Source of the DNA: Saprospiraceae bacterium
GTDB taxonomy: Bacteria > Bacteroidota > Bacteroidia > Chitinophagales > Saprospiraceae
Length of the DNA stretch: 64,000 nucleotides
Direction: 5' to 3'
NCBI GenBank assembly: GCA_016715965.1
Contig: JADJXG010000001.1
Coordinates: 310,001-374,000, forward strand
Numbering within the stretch: the first letter of the stretch is position 1; each line of letters begins with the position of its first letter. Below are positions 42,995 to 53,400 of this stretch, one piece after another. A program made the position numbers and the translations under genes. The notes beneath the pieces are model-generated. The model did no database searches, was not told the origin of the DNA, and saw nothing but the letters and a program-made list of their open reading frames with translations.

Positions 42995-45900
42995 CTATTT
43001 GCTTTTGCTTCTAATCAGCTTTCCTTGTTTCTGCAAATTGCCTGAACTAAATTTATAAATCAACATGCCCTGATGGTCACCCAAATGCTCCGAAGTTAGA
43101 CACCAATAGTTCAAACCTTTCTCCAAGGTCTTCCAGCTTTGATGAATCAATTTTCCTTGAAGGTCCATCAATTCGAGTTTGCATTCCATTCCGATGTTTG
43201 ATTCGCACTGGATACAAAATTGGTCCTGAAATGGATTGGGATTTACTTTCCAATTTTTCCAGAAAGGCTCTGCCATTTCTGATGGAGTGATTCGCAAATA
43301 CAATGGATAAGCCATCGTATTTCCTCCATAAACTTCATTGGCTCTGTAATCGGTATTCCTGATCAATTCTTTCAATGAACCGTTCCTAAAAACCTCCCAT
43401 ATGATCCGAATCACTTTTTGATTCTCCTGAATTCGGATTGGAAAGAGCCCATTGTAACTTATACTCAATTCTCCGTCATGAATATGATATTGCTGGGGAT
43501 CCATTTCTACGCCTTCCACTTTCTCCGTCATATCCAATACTTTTACCGGAAATCCAATTAACGGATCAAACTTCAAAGAAAACTGATATCCCTCAATGGT
43601 CATATCATCATTGACTACAAAATCCGAAATATTGCGCATTCCTGAAACCAGAATATGATCGCCTGTCCGAAACTCATGATGTCTGATACGACCCGTGGTT
43701 ATTCTTTCCTGATAACCCGATGCTGAGCTGACATCTCCAGTTTTGATTGAAACAAAATCTATTAATTTACTTTCATCGATACGAGGAATATTAAGTAGTT
43801 CTTCAAAATTTTCAAACAAAGGAAAACGAGGATCTTCGAATTGATAATTTTTAGACAGAAATCTCCATGATGTATTTCCAGGAACTTCGTTTGCTGCACC
43901 AGTGATCAATTTTCTCAACCAGGTAATATCTCGAACGCTGACCTTGCCATCTCTATCCACATCAGCTGCAATCCATTGCAACGGATTCTCAAATTCCGAA
44001 ATTCCAAGAATGTGTTTTTGAATATAAATAATATCCTGAGTAGAAATTCCGTCTACCCATTTCCCTGCCTCGTAAACGGGATATAGCTTAACTTCATCAC
44101 CCAATTGGAAATGATTAAAATGAAATCTTCCATCTTTCTCAGTTTTAAAAATACTTTTTCCGTACAAATCCCTAAATTCGACATTCTCCATGGGAGATTC
44201 CTTTGAATCCTTCACGATTCCAGTAACATATATGGTTGAATCCCGCCGGAAGTTGGTGCAAAACATCATCGGATCATCTACATTCACCAAACCCAGACAA
44301 CTTGCAGAGTTATCAGATTCATCCACCACAAAAACAGTGAACCTCCAGATAGAATCCGGAAATTGAGTGTGTTGACTACAACTAATGTACCTGATGGTAT
44401 CAGCATAATTACCTGGGGTAAAAGTAATTCTGATGTCTTCATTTCGGGTACAATTATCTGAAAAGCTCAACAATAGATCTCGTGCTATTATAACCGCACT
44501 ATCATTTATTTGAATATTCCGATCGATCAATCTGCAATTCACCTGCGGTGAAATTTTATCCACCAACTCAATAAATACAGTGTCTCTCGTCATATTTCCA
44601 CAGTCATCTGTCGCTGTAAATATTACCCGAGTGACACCAAGTGGATAAGTGTCGCTTGCATTTGCTCCATTGTTGTTGTAATCATTTACGATGTCTACGT
44701 TTTCATGACAACTAAGAACAGACACAAGATCCAAAGATAAAAATGGGTTGCAGGTATCTGCTGTTGAACAATATAGAGTATCTCTGGGTCCCAATAAACG
44801 AATCGGCCCAAAATTGGTCAAGGTAAGAATTTGAGTATCTCTGGCAATCATTCCCAGACAAGAAGTAGCTGTCCACATCCGCAACATTCTTTGACATGAA
44901 TCCGGAGGTGTGGTCAACATGCTATCCCTCCAACTGAATTGCACTGTTTGACAACTATCCAGAGGAATAAAAGGTCTGGATTGAATGCTGTCTGGATGAT
45001 TGGGATGACAGGCACGCAAGCTGGTGTCCCTTGCCCAAATTATTCCTGCAGGATTAAAAACATAGTTATTTACGATAGTAAGCCTTTGTCTGCAACTTGA
45101 ATCTACCGAACCATTCTGAAATTCAATTCTCCATTTGCGCAAAATAATTCCTGACTTACATGCCCCTAAAGTACCTGAATCAGAATAAGTAATTCCATTG
45201 GTAACGGTATCAATACAGGCACCTGAAAGAGAAGGTTCGCCAGCAATAGCCAGGTCAAATCGATCCTGTGTGCATGATAGGGTTATATCGGGTGGACAGA
45301 CAATATTTACGACGTTCTTATTTTGAATTTCGATATTGATCATACAAAAATTGGCATTGCCAGCCTTATCTGTCACTTTGATCACAATAAATTCTTTCAA
45401 ACCTGCATCTTCACAACAAAATCGGATAAATGGTCCAAAACTAGTATCGGCCGGGAATCCGCATCTGTTGGTCATGCGTCTGATAAATACGGAGTCAATT
45501 TCACAATTGTCATAAAAATATCCAATTGATCGAAAATAATCTGCACTCAATGTTGACTGGCCAGATCCATCCAATGCAATAATTAATCCCGGAGGGCAAA
45601 TCAAAGTTGGCGCTATTTTATCCAAAACAGTCACGGTTGCAAAGCAAGTATCCGTTAATCCACAACCATCAATGGCAATATATCCTATATCATGAATACC
45701 TTCAGACAATTCGACAATATCCCCTGGCTTCCTCAAATAGGTATCATCAATCCTTACATAGTATCTCAAATCTGCCGGAGAACTGCAGGCGTCCGTTGCC
45801 AAAAAATTAGGTACTTTCCAATACCCAACACAATTAATTGTGCCCGCATACAAGGTAAGATTTGGTGGACAAACCACGATGGGTGCGGTAGTATCCGCAA

Positions 45901-46816
45901 TGGTGATCAGTTGCGTGTCAATTCGGTTCATTCGGGTACACCAATCCATGGCTACCCATCTGCGATGGATTTTGAACATTCCTCCACAAACACGAGCGGT
46001 ATCATCCAAGTAGGATGCAAACAAATCACAGAAAGAATTGATTGGTTGATTAAAAATAGTTGGTTCTCCCAAGATAGCTGGACCAAAATATGGACAATAT
46101 ACAATGGTATCATTGGGGAAAATAACATCAGACAAAGAAGCCTTTTGAAAATAAACTTGCTTTGAACAAGTGGTAGAATTCCCGGATTTGTCCACTACAG
46201 TGTAATTAACAGAACTTACTCCTGCAAACAATGGATCGCAAAACCATTTATTAAAAATAAAACCAACCTTAACCACTGCTCCGGTATCACAATTATCCAA
46301 AACGGAAATCAGGTTTTTATAATTCACCAAGTACGGATCCACGGTACATGGAAATGTATCATTTTGGCAATCGAGAACCGGAGCCAATTTATCCTCTATC
46401 CTCAATTCGGACCAACAGCTCATTCCGGTTGTTGTGTCGATCACTGTAGCAGTCCTGTATTTACCCAAGTCCAAACAACTAAGTGTGTTTAAACCAGTTT
46501 CGTTTACATAAACTTTGAACTGAGCATAACTCGGTAACTTTACCGTTAATAACATGCCCGGAGTCAGGACGGAATTACCTTGTTGATCCAGTGAAATTTG
46601 TACCCATCCATGACAACTCAGTGTCATTCCAGAACCATTGTTTTTGTCTTCCATTGGAAAATGATCCAGTTGGATTGAAGGCCAATCCATAGGGCTGGCC
46701 TTCAAGTGGAAAAAACACTGGAGCACCAATAATAACACCACTGCCAGTTTGGTACTGATGCACTTGCAGTTGATCCATTTTGGGATGGGATTCTTGGATA
46801 TTGCTAAATTGATCAT
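42995..46816 (-). CDS. Giant T9SS type A cargo with HYR-like and dockerin-like domains (paralog 2)
   Basis: A 1273-residue secreted protein. The signal region (about 18-40) is preceded by a basic stretch. The opening module (CHGWVQISLDQQGNSVLTPG to CWSELRIEDKLAPVLDC) matches paralogs 1 and 4. Five or more HYR-like beta domains follow (DTTAPIVVCPPNLTL, DKIAPTLICPPGLII, NIVCPPDITLSCTQ, DKISPQVNC). The dockerin-like pair (about 920-980) reads GISTQDIIYIQKHILG and ADVDRDGKVSVRDITWLRKL; the second loop has all classic Asp ligands. Then comes the IKTGDVSSA module, a diverged cohesin-like domain (about 1050-1170) and a T9SS signal (about 1185-1273). It lies 35 bp downstream of paralog 3 with no terminator between, so the two are probably one transcript. 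Confidence 0.9.
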   Translation of the reverse strand: MINLAISKNPIPKWINCKCISTKLAVVLLLVLQCFFHLKASPMDWPSIQLDHFPMEDKNNGSGMTLSCHGWVQISLDQQGNSVLTPGMLLTVKLPSYAQFKVYVNETGLNTLSCLDLGKYRTATVIDTTTGMSCWSELRIEDKLAPVLDCQNDTFPCTVDPYLVNYKNLISVLDNCDTGAVVKVGFIFNKWFCDPLFAGVSSVNYTVVDKSGNSTTCSKQVYFQKASLSDVIFPNDTIVYCPYFGPAILGEPTIFNQPINSFCDLFASYLDDTARVCGGMFKIHRRWVAMDWCTRMNRIDTQLITIADTTAPIVVCPPNLTLYAGTINCVGYWKVPNFLATDACSSPADLRYYVRIDDTYLRKPGDIVELSEGIHDIGYIAIDGCGLTDTCFATVTVLDKIAPTLICPPGLIIALDGSGQSTLSADYFRSIGYFYDNCEIDSVFIRRMTNRCGFPADTSFGPFIRFCCEDAGLKEFIVIKVTDKAGNANFCMINIEIQNKNVVNIVCPPDITLSCTQDRFDLAIAGEPSLSGACIDTVTNGITYSDSGTLGACKSGIILRKWRIEFQNGSVDSSCRQRLTIVNNYVFNPAGIIWARDTSLRACHPNHPDSIQSRPFIPLDSCQTVQFSWRDSMLTTPPDSCQRMLRMWTATSCLGMIARDTQILTLTNFGPIRLLGPRDTLYCSTADTCNPFLSLDLVSVLSCHENVDIVNDYNNNGANASDTYPLGVTRVIFTATDDCGNMTRDTVFIELVDKISPQVNCRLIDRNIQINDSAVIIARDLLLSFSDNCTRNEDIRITFTPGNYADTIRYISCSQHTQFPDSIWRFTVFVVDESDNSASCLGLVNVDDPMMFCTNFRRDSTIYVTGIVKDSKESPMENVEFRDLYGKSIFKTEKDGRFHFNHFQLGDEVKLYPVYEAGKWVDGISTQDIIYIQKHILGISEFENPLQWIAADVDRDGKVSVRDITWLRKLITGAANEVPGNTSWRFLSKNYQFEDPRFPLFENFEELLNIPRIDESKLIDFVSIKTGDVSSASGYQERITTGRIRHHEFRTGDHILVSGMRNISDFVVNDDMTIEGYQFSLKFDPLIGFPVKVLDMTEKVEGVEMDPQQYHIHDGELSISYNGLFPIRIQENQKVIRIIWEVFRNGSLKELIRNTDYRANEVYGGNTMAYPLYLRITPSEMAEPFWKNWKVNPNPFQDQFCIQCESNIGMECKLELMDLQGKLIHQSWKTLEKGLNYWCLTSEHLGDHQGMLIYKFSSGNLQKQGKLIRSKSK

Positions 46817-46851
46817 TGTTCAATATTTTATTAGAATAGAAAACTAAACTC

Positions 46852-49800
46852 TTATAATTTAATGGCTTTAACGGTTGCAGAATGGGTTCCGGATTTGAAT
46901 TGCAAATAATAAATTCCACTTGTCTGCAATTTATCCATCTGGATCATCAAATATTGCATGATCTCTTGCTTCAGAAACTTTTGATAATGTACTTTTTTTC
47001 CTAGCATATCAAAAATTTCAACTTCAATGTCATTCTTTTCTTGTGATTGAATGTTTACATATATATGATTTACAAATGGGATTGGACCCCAATCAACAAT
47101 TTTAAAATTTGATTCAGACAGATCAGGTTTGAAATCTTGATCATTTAATTGTATTTGACTTTGTAATCCATTTGCGAAATATACCTCGGAAACAAAATTG
47201 TCTACCAATTCAGGATATTCCTGACAAAATATTTTCAGTCCATTGGAACCTACTGTAAAAAGAAGATCTCCTCTCTTAATCATAATTGGCCGATTGAAAT
47301 GAGCGGAAACACGCAATTCGGATTCGCTGTATTCCATAAAATGCTCCCGCCAATCATTTTCGAAAACGGATTGACCCATATCAAGTAATAAGTTACAACC
47401 AGAAGTAGAAACCAATCCCATTTGAAAGCCTTCAAGGAATCCTTCATCCATCGCTCTGAAATAAAAATCATTCCCTCTTCGGGTAACCATTACCCTAAAT
47501 CTTTCAAAATTATTGTAGAGGTTATTTTGTCCAAAGGTTTGATTTACATCACCCAGTTTGATTGCCACCCAATCCAGTATTTCGTCTTTTGAAAGAGAAG
47601 GAATCTGATATTTGGAGTGATCTTTAAATTCTTTCCATGGATTTTTCGCATCAACGAATTGATAATGCAAGGGCAATCCGACAAATGAATTTTGATGAGG
47701 GAATTGCGAAATACTACCTAATATAAGCTTTCGAATCATCGAAATGTCTGCAGCAGAAATATGGCCATTCTGATCTACATCTGCCGCTATTAAATCATAA
47801 GGTGATTCTATTTTTTCAATTCCCAAAATGTGCTTTTGAATTTTAATAATATCAGAAGTACTAATACCCTCCAAAATATGGTCAGAAGACGATAGATTCA
47901 ATTCAATCACACCGGATAATTGAATGTCTTTAAAAGCATATTCGCCTTTTGCATTGGTCATTGATACCATCAAGTGATTTCCTGAATTCAATTCCAATTT
48001 AACTTCTGCCGCATTAAATCCATAATGACTGGATGCCAAGCCAACAATAGAATGATTCTTAATTATGTTCTTAGGACAGAGTGAATCTTTGTCTGTGATA
48101 AGAAGATAAGTTTGCGCAAAGGCATAATTGCCACACTCATCCCACACATAAATGGGAAATTCGTTCAATTCTAAAGAATCACAGTTAAAAGTCCGAATGG
48201 TATCCTGCGGGTTCTCAGAATACGAAAATCTTAAATTGCCCGATGATGTACAGTTGTCCTCACTTTTGTTATTGAACGTATGGGCATGCACCATAATCAT
48301 TGGGCCATTTGCCATTTGGATTAAATTTGAACTTACACCATACAACAGGTTTGGTGTTGGCGCCTTTCCATCCTTTACCTGTACTTTGACAGGTTTTTTG
48401 GAGATATTGTGACAAGAATCCTTTGCAATCAAATACAAAACATGTTGTCCCATGTCAAGAAAGAGCGATGGATCATTTCCCAGTCCACTTGAATCCAGCT
48501 TACCATCTGCTCCAAAATCCCAGCTAAATGACAATTCGATGGCAGAATTAGAACCACAATCCATGGCCCCAAATTGCGGAAGCTGGAAAAATGAACCGCT
48601 GCAAGCGATCGTATATGAATATAAAATGGTGTCGTTAAAATTTGAAATGACCGGTGGAATGGTATCCAATATTTTAATCACTTGAACTTTGCTATAATAG
48701 CCATTGGATGGAATATTTGGATTGGGTCGCAATGCAGGGTTGTAAATACACCAATTGATGACCTCCCATTTACGTAGAATTTTACCACAAACACCTCCCT
48801 GAGAAAAGCTAAAAAAATCATCTGACTTTCGGACTTGAATCTGATCGCACTCATTCTCAAAAATTCGGGGCTCACCAGAGTCAATGGAATCTTTGTTGAT
48901 TCTGCATGTATAAATGGTGGTATCTACTGGCCATTTTAATTGTGAAGTATCTGTTCCGTCAAAATGTGAATTAATAAGCACTGTAATTACTTGCTTACAA
49001 GAATCCTTTAAGCCCATCTCATCAGTTGCAACAAAGGTCTTTACGATCGAACCAGCACCGCAACCATTCAACGATCTGAGGATGGAGGAATCCAAACGAT
49101 GCATACCACAATTGTCTTCTATATAAGGTCGCTCTTTATTAAAAAGACTATCAACATCAAACCCACAGAGAACGGTCCGATTTGGAGGACAGACAATGGT
49201 AGGAGCCAATTTGTCACCCACCCAAATTCTCACCATACAATCTCCAAAATGGCCTTGATGAACACTGTCATGGACCACCCCATCTCCCGGATAGACATCG
49301 TAAACCCTCAAAATAGCCATGATCGTGTCTCCCAAATCCATGCAGCACATCTGAACTTGATCATCAAATTGGTAATTCGGATTGTCGGGTGTCGTACAAC
49401 TATAACCGACCGGTGGATCCATTCTTTTAATTTTGAAAAAAACATGCCCGCAATCATCGTATGATCCTCCGTCTAAACTTCTGGCAGGAATAAATCCAAA
49501 ACCTGTATTGTCCAGATGAATCACCATTTCCGGCCTGCAAATGACTTCTGGAGGGTTGGAATCAAAGACGGTCAATGTCATGGTATCACGATCCACGACC
49601 CTACAATTATCTGTCATTTCATAAATGATCTTGAATACGCCTGTGGGAAAACTCAATACTCCTCCATTTGACATGATTGTTCCCAATGGGGTAATTGTAC
49701 GGACTGAAAACAAAGGCAAACAGTTTGTATTAAAATTGGCAGGTGCCAAATCCACCAAGGTATCGCAGATTCCATCGCGAATAATTTGGACGGTAAGATC

Positions 49801-49971
49801 TGGTGGAGCGGTGACTGTTATAGCCATAGATCCCTCTACAAAATGTGCACTGCAACCATTTGGGGAAGCTAAAATTGGGGAAGGAAGTAAAAAGAAAGCT
49901 CCCAAAATGGTTGCCAGGGATGAAAAGAAATAATTAGACCTAGGTCTGACTAAAGAGTTTATGGTGCACAT
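46852..49971 (-). CDS. Giant T9SS type A cargo with HYR-like and dockerin-like domains (paralog 3)
   Basis: A 1039-residue secreted protein with a signal peptide to about residue 35 (ILASP). It lacks the opening module of its relatives and begins directly with HYR-like domains (PPDLTVQIIRDGICDTLVDL, DSNPPEVICRPEMVIHL, DKLAPTIVCPPNRTVLC), four in all. The dockerin-like pair (about 700-755) reads GISTSDIIKIQKHILG and ADVDQNGHISAADISMIRKL. The IKLGDVNQTF module follows, then a short beta domain that is too diverged to call cohesin with confidence, then the T9SS signal (about 957-1039: IEVEIFDMLGKKVHY, LQTSGIYYLQF). It is the first gene of an operon with paralog 2 and has a very good promoter at 50153-50184. 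Confidence 0.9.
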   Translation of the reverse strand: MCTINSLVRPRSNYFFSSLATILGAFFLLPSPILASPNGCSAHFVEGSMAITVTAPPDLTVQIIRDGICDTLVDLAPANFNTNCLPLFSVRTITPLGTIMSNGGVLSFPTGVFKIIYEMTDNCRVVDRDTMTLTVFDSNPPEVICRPEMVIHLDNTGFGFIPARSLDGGSYDDCGHVFFKIKRMDPPVGYSCTTPDNPNYQFDDQVQMCCMDLGDTIMAILRVYDVYPGDGVVHDSVHQGHFGDCMVRIWVGDKLAPTIVCPPNRTVLCGFDVDSLFNKERPYIEDNCGMHRLDSSILRSLNGCGAGSIVKTFVATDEMGLKDSCKQVITVLINSHFDGTDTSQLKWPVDTTIYTCRINKDSIDSGEPRIFENECDQIQVRKSDDFFSFSQGGVCGKILRKWEVINWCIYNPALRPNPNIPSNGYYSKVQVIKILDTIPPVISNFNDTILYSYTIACSGSFFQLPQFGAMDCGSNSAIELSFSWDFGADGKLDSSGLGNDPSLFLDMGQHVLYLIAKDSCHNISKKPVKVQVKDGKAPTPNLLYGVSSNLIQMANGPMIMVHAHTFNNKSEDNCTSSGNLRFSYSENPQDTIRTFNCDSLELNEFPIYVWDECGNYAFAQTYLLITDKDSLCPKNIIKNHSIVGLASSHYGFNAAEVKLELNSGNHLMVSMTNAKGEYAFKDIQLSGVIELNLSSSDHILEGISTSDIIKIQKHILGIEKIESPYDLIAADVDQNGHISAADISMIRKLILGSISQFPHQNSFVGLPLHYQFVDAKNPWKEFKDHSKYQIPSLSKDEILDWVAIKLGDVNQTFGQNNLYNNFERFRVMVTRRGNDFYFRAMDEGFLEGFQMGLVSTSGCNLLLDMGQSVFENDWREHFMEYSESELRVSAHFNRPIMIKRGDLLFTVGSNGLKIFCQEYPELVDNFVSEVYFANGLQSQIQLNDQDFKPDLSESNFKIVDWGPIPFVNHIYVNIQSQEKNDIEVEIFDMLGKKVHYQKFLKQEIMQYLMIQMDKLQTSGIYYLQFKSGTHSATVKAIKL

Positions 49972-50152
49972 ATACCAATTTTTGCTAAATTCAATAATAT
50001 GTTATAAGCTTGATTTACAAGCTATTGATAACTTTTTACAAAGCCTTTAGAAGCCATTTCCAGAAAAATGAAATGGATTTGGCATCTAAAATTGAAAATT
50101 AGCTGTTGGTGGGATGGGTTTCTCTAGTAAAATACTTTACTATTTCGTATCA

Positions 50153-50184
50153 CAAAATTATGTAATATATATTATACTGCAAAA
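50153..50184 (-). promoter_or_regulatory. Promoter of the paralog 3-2 operon
   Basis: On the minus strand: TTTTG at 50184-50180, a 19-bp spacer, TAATTTTG at 50160-50153. Both elements and the spacing fit the Bacteroidota consensus. The leader to the ATG at 49971 is about 175 nt. Confidence 0.7.
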
Positions 50185-50293
50185 CAATAATATAAAAATT
50201 ATATTATATTTTTTTTTAATGTATATATATCATTTTTTTATGATCTGATTTTGAGCGAAATAACGGAGTGTTATCCAAGGTGTAATATTCAAT

Positions 50294-50339
50294 AAAAAAA
50301 GCCCCTCCTGATCTGCATTGCTGCTTTTTCAAGAGAGGC
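50294..50339 (-). terminator. Rho-independent terminator of paralog 4
   Basis: On the minus strand GCCTCTCTTGA (50339-50329) pairs with TCAGGAGGGGC (50311-50301) over 11 bp including two G-U pairs, and seven T follow. It is about 110 bp after the stop at 50447. Confidence 0.8.
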
Positions 50340-50374
50340 CATCCCAAAAACCGATTTATCTCATCCGCAAGAAT

Positions 50375-50398
50375 GCTCCTCCCATTTCTGAGAGGAGC
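50375..50398 (-). terminator. Second hairpin downstream of paralog 4
   Basis: GCTCCTC (50375-50381) and GAGGAGC (50392-50398) form a 7-bp stem with a 10-nt loop between the stop codon and the main terminator. It has no T-run; it may protect the mRNA 3' end. Confidence 0.45.
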
Positions 50399-50446
50399 GC
50401 CTTGCTTACTGATCGTTTCTTGTTTTAATTCCCGGTGTCCTTTCGA

Positions 50447-53400
50447 TTACTCGATGATCACCATTCTTTTCGTTGCTGTGTGGTTGGCTGCATCCAACTG
50501 GTAGTACAATACGCCTGTTGCATTCAGATCGCCTTTGCTGATCTGGTAACTGTTCAGACCTTTCTGGCCTTTCAGGTTGTACACTCTGACTACCTTGCCG
50601 GTTACATCATATACGCTCAGAGTCACTGCGCCTGCTTCCGGTAAGCGGTAGCTTACGACAGTCTCTTTTGAGAATGGGTTTGGCTCGTTCTGATACAATT
50701 CGAAGATGCCGCTTTCAACAACTCCCTTCGTTGTACGTACGCCCATTCTCACTTCCTTGCTCTGATCCATTGCATCGTAGGCTGCTGCTTTGGTCACATC
50801 GCTGGTGATCGCAAACAAGCTGCTCACCTGTGCGCTTCTCACTGCTTTGAATACAAGGGTAAACAATTCTCCATCCTTTCCAACGGTCTCTCCTTTGTTG
50901 GAGTTCCAGCTGGTGGTGATGATGCCTTCATTTACTCTCATCGTTCCAAAGTTTGCCTCTGTTACATTCAATGCTCCAGCCTCGATTCCTTCGAATACAA
51001 GTGCATTTCTGTCATACTTCAAGGTGAACTGGTATCCTGCGATCTGATTGAAGTCGCTTGATTTGAAGCCTATTCTGTAGCTTTCTCCTGCTACAAGACT
51101 CTTTTCGTCCACTTCGATGTTCAACACTCCGTTGGTACGGCTGCTCACTGCGCTCGCATTGCTTGCTCTGGCATCTCCTGTCACATCTCCCATCTTAATG
51201 GCTACAAATGGTGCTGCCACTTCTTCTGGTGATGTTGTCTGTGTGAAGCTCACATTTGCTACCCTTGGCGCATCGTATGGTGTCAACGGGTTGTTGAATA
51301 CATGCGTGCCAGGTACAAATGTCCAGGACTGTACTTTGCTGAACTCATTGATATTGCCAAGGATCAATTTGCGCAATTCAGAGATATCCGCTGTTGTGAT
51401 GCTCTTGCTTGCATTTACGTCCGCTGCGATCAATTTGTATGGGCTGTTTATCGTCTGTTGACCCAAGATATGTTTCTGAATCGCTATGATATCCTGTGTA
51501 GTGATTCCATTGGCATGGTCATCATTTCTTACAGGGCTTACCATATACGTTTTGCTCAGATCCAATTCTCTGAATGCGTATGGGCTTCCTACGGTCTGCT
51601 TCATCATGTTGCCGTTGTTGTACAAGCTCATGTCCACTGGGTTGGCTTCCTCACCGCCTGCTGTCTTAAGCTCTCCGGTAATTCTTCCTACTGATCCGGT
51701 GTTTGGACATATGTCCTGATTGTCTTGTACGATTACCACTGTCTTGCAGTAGTCACGGTTGCCTTCCTCGTCTTCTACCCACATCTCAACTTCGATTCTC
51801 AATTCATCATTCGCTCCTGCATTCACAAAGTCATCGCAGCATACGGTGATGGATGTCGCGTTTACATCTCCATTGAAGTAGAACAACAGGTCTTCCTGTG
51901 CTGTACAGTTGTCAAAGCTTCCGTGATCAAGGTCTTTCGCCCAGATATCGATGCAGCCGCTGGCCGGCATCGGTACGGTGATGATTCCTGTCAAACAGTA
52001 TGGTGTCGGTGCTTTGCAATCTTTGATTTCAAACAATGTCTCGCAGGTTCCTACATTGCCGCAGCCATCTTCTACAAACCAGTTGATTCTGTGGATACCG
52101 ATTGGATAGGTACCACTCGCATCAAACGGATTGCGTGGATTGTCTGCAAATGGATTGTGGCTATACTCCACGGTATCTCCTGCATTGAACTGTCTTTCTG
52201 TAAGTGTTCCTACGCGGAAATCCCATCCTGCATGTACTCCTACTCTGTCATTGTATGCATCGATTTTGTATTCCCAGAACAACCAGTCTTCTGGTGTACA
52301 GTTGTCGGTGGCATCTGCGGTAAGGCTGATGTGACCTACACATACGCCTAAGGTTGGGTGGATGCTCGCTGGCTCACATGGGCCTACATTGCAGGTTACC
52401 ACTGGCTTGTCCTGATCTCTTACTTTGATCACTTGCAATCTCTCCCATCTTCCGAATTCTGTGCTGATGAATGGATCGTACTGACACCAGTCGATGATGG
52501 TCCAGGTACGCAATACTTTCATACATGCATCCGGCTCTATGGTAAATACATCGTCATCGTATTCGATGGAGATCAATGCGCAATTGTCATCGGCGTTGTT
52601 GATCACTTGTGGACGGCCCAATTGTGGATTGTCCGGACTCAGGTCTGCTCCACATCCGTTGATGGTCACTGGTGTCTGCGTACATACGCCGTTTGGCCAG
52701 ATCACATCGCTAAAGCGTGGATCGTTGCAAGTCAGATCATCAATGTAGAATGGATCGCAGTCTACTACCCAGATCGTCTGGATGGCTGTTACGTTGATGT
52801 TGTTTGGTCCGGTTGCACTCACGATTCTCTGAATGATTCCCTGACCGCATTCTCTCAAGTCATTGACTGTGATGTTTGGATTCGCTCCACAGGAACTCAA
52901 TACGTATCCGTCAAAGCCCCAGGTCAATTCATACTTGTTGTCCCAATGTGCTGTATCGAAATACTGCCAGTAGTACTCGCATGCCTGATTTGGTGCTGGT
53001 TTTGGTACCTGATTGGAAGGTACAAAACCTGGATATCCGGTATAGTCATTTCTTTCGCAGTATTTGTAGCACACCAAATCCTGGGTCACTACTTTCTTGC
53101 GATCGGTCAGATCAGTCACTACTCTACCAAAGGTAGCATCATTTGGATCTGTCAATTTTGCAATATCAAACCAGAACCAGCAGCTTACCACGATGTTTGG
53201 TGGTGCTACTACCGTCGGTACTGCTTTGTTCTGTACTTCTACCTCTACCATACAGTCGCTGAAGCGGCCGTGCAATGGTTGGGCAGTACTTGTCATCCTC
53301 ACTGGAGTCACTGGACCTGGACCCGGGTCAACGTCAAATACCCTCAACACTACCATCACACGGGTACCTACATCCGCACAGCAGAAATAGCTGCAGTCGT

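Larger units (their letters stand above)
49972..50446. other. Intergenic region, 475 bp
   Basis: Holds the promoter of paralogs 3-2 and, nearer the other side, two hairpins after paralog 4 (50294-50339 and 50375-50398). A very AT-rich stretch lies at about 50160-50235. No gene is seen. Confidence 0.6.
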
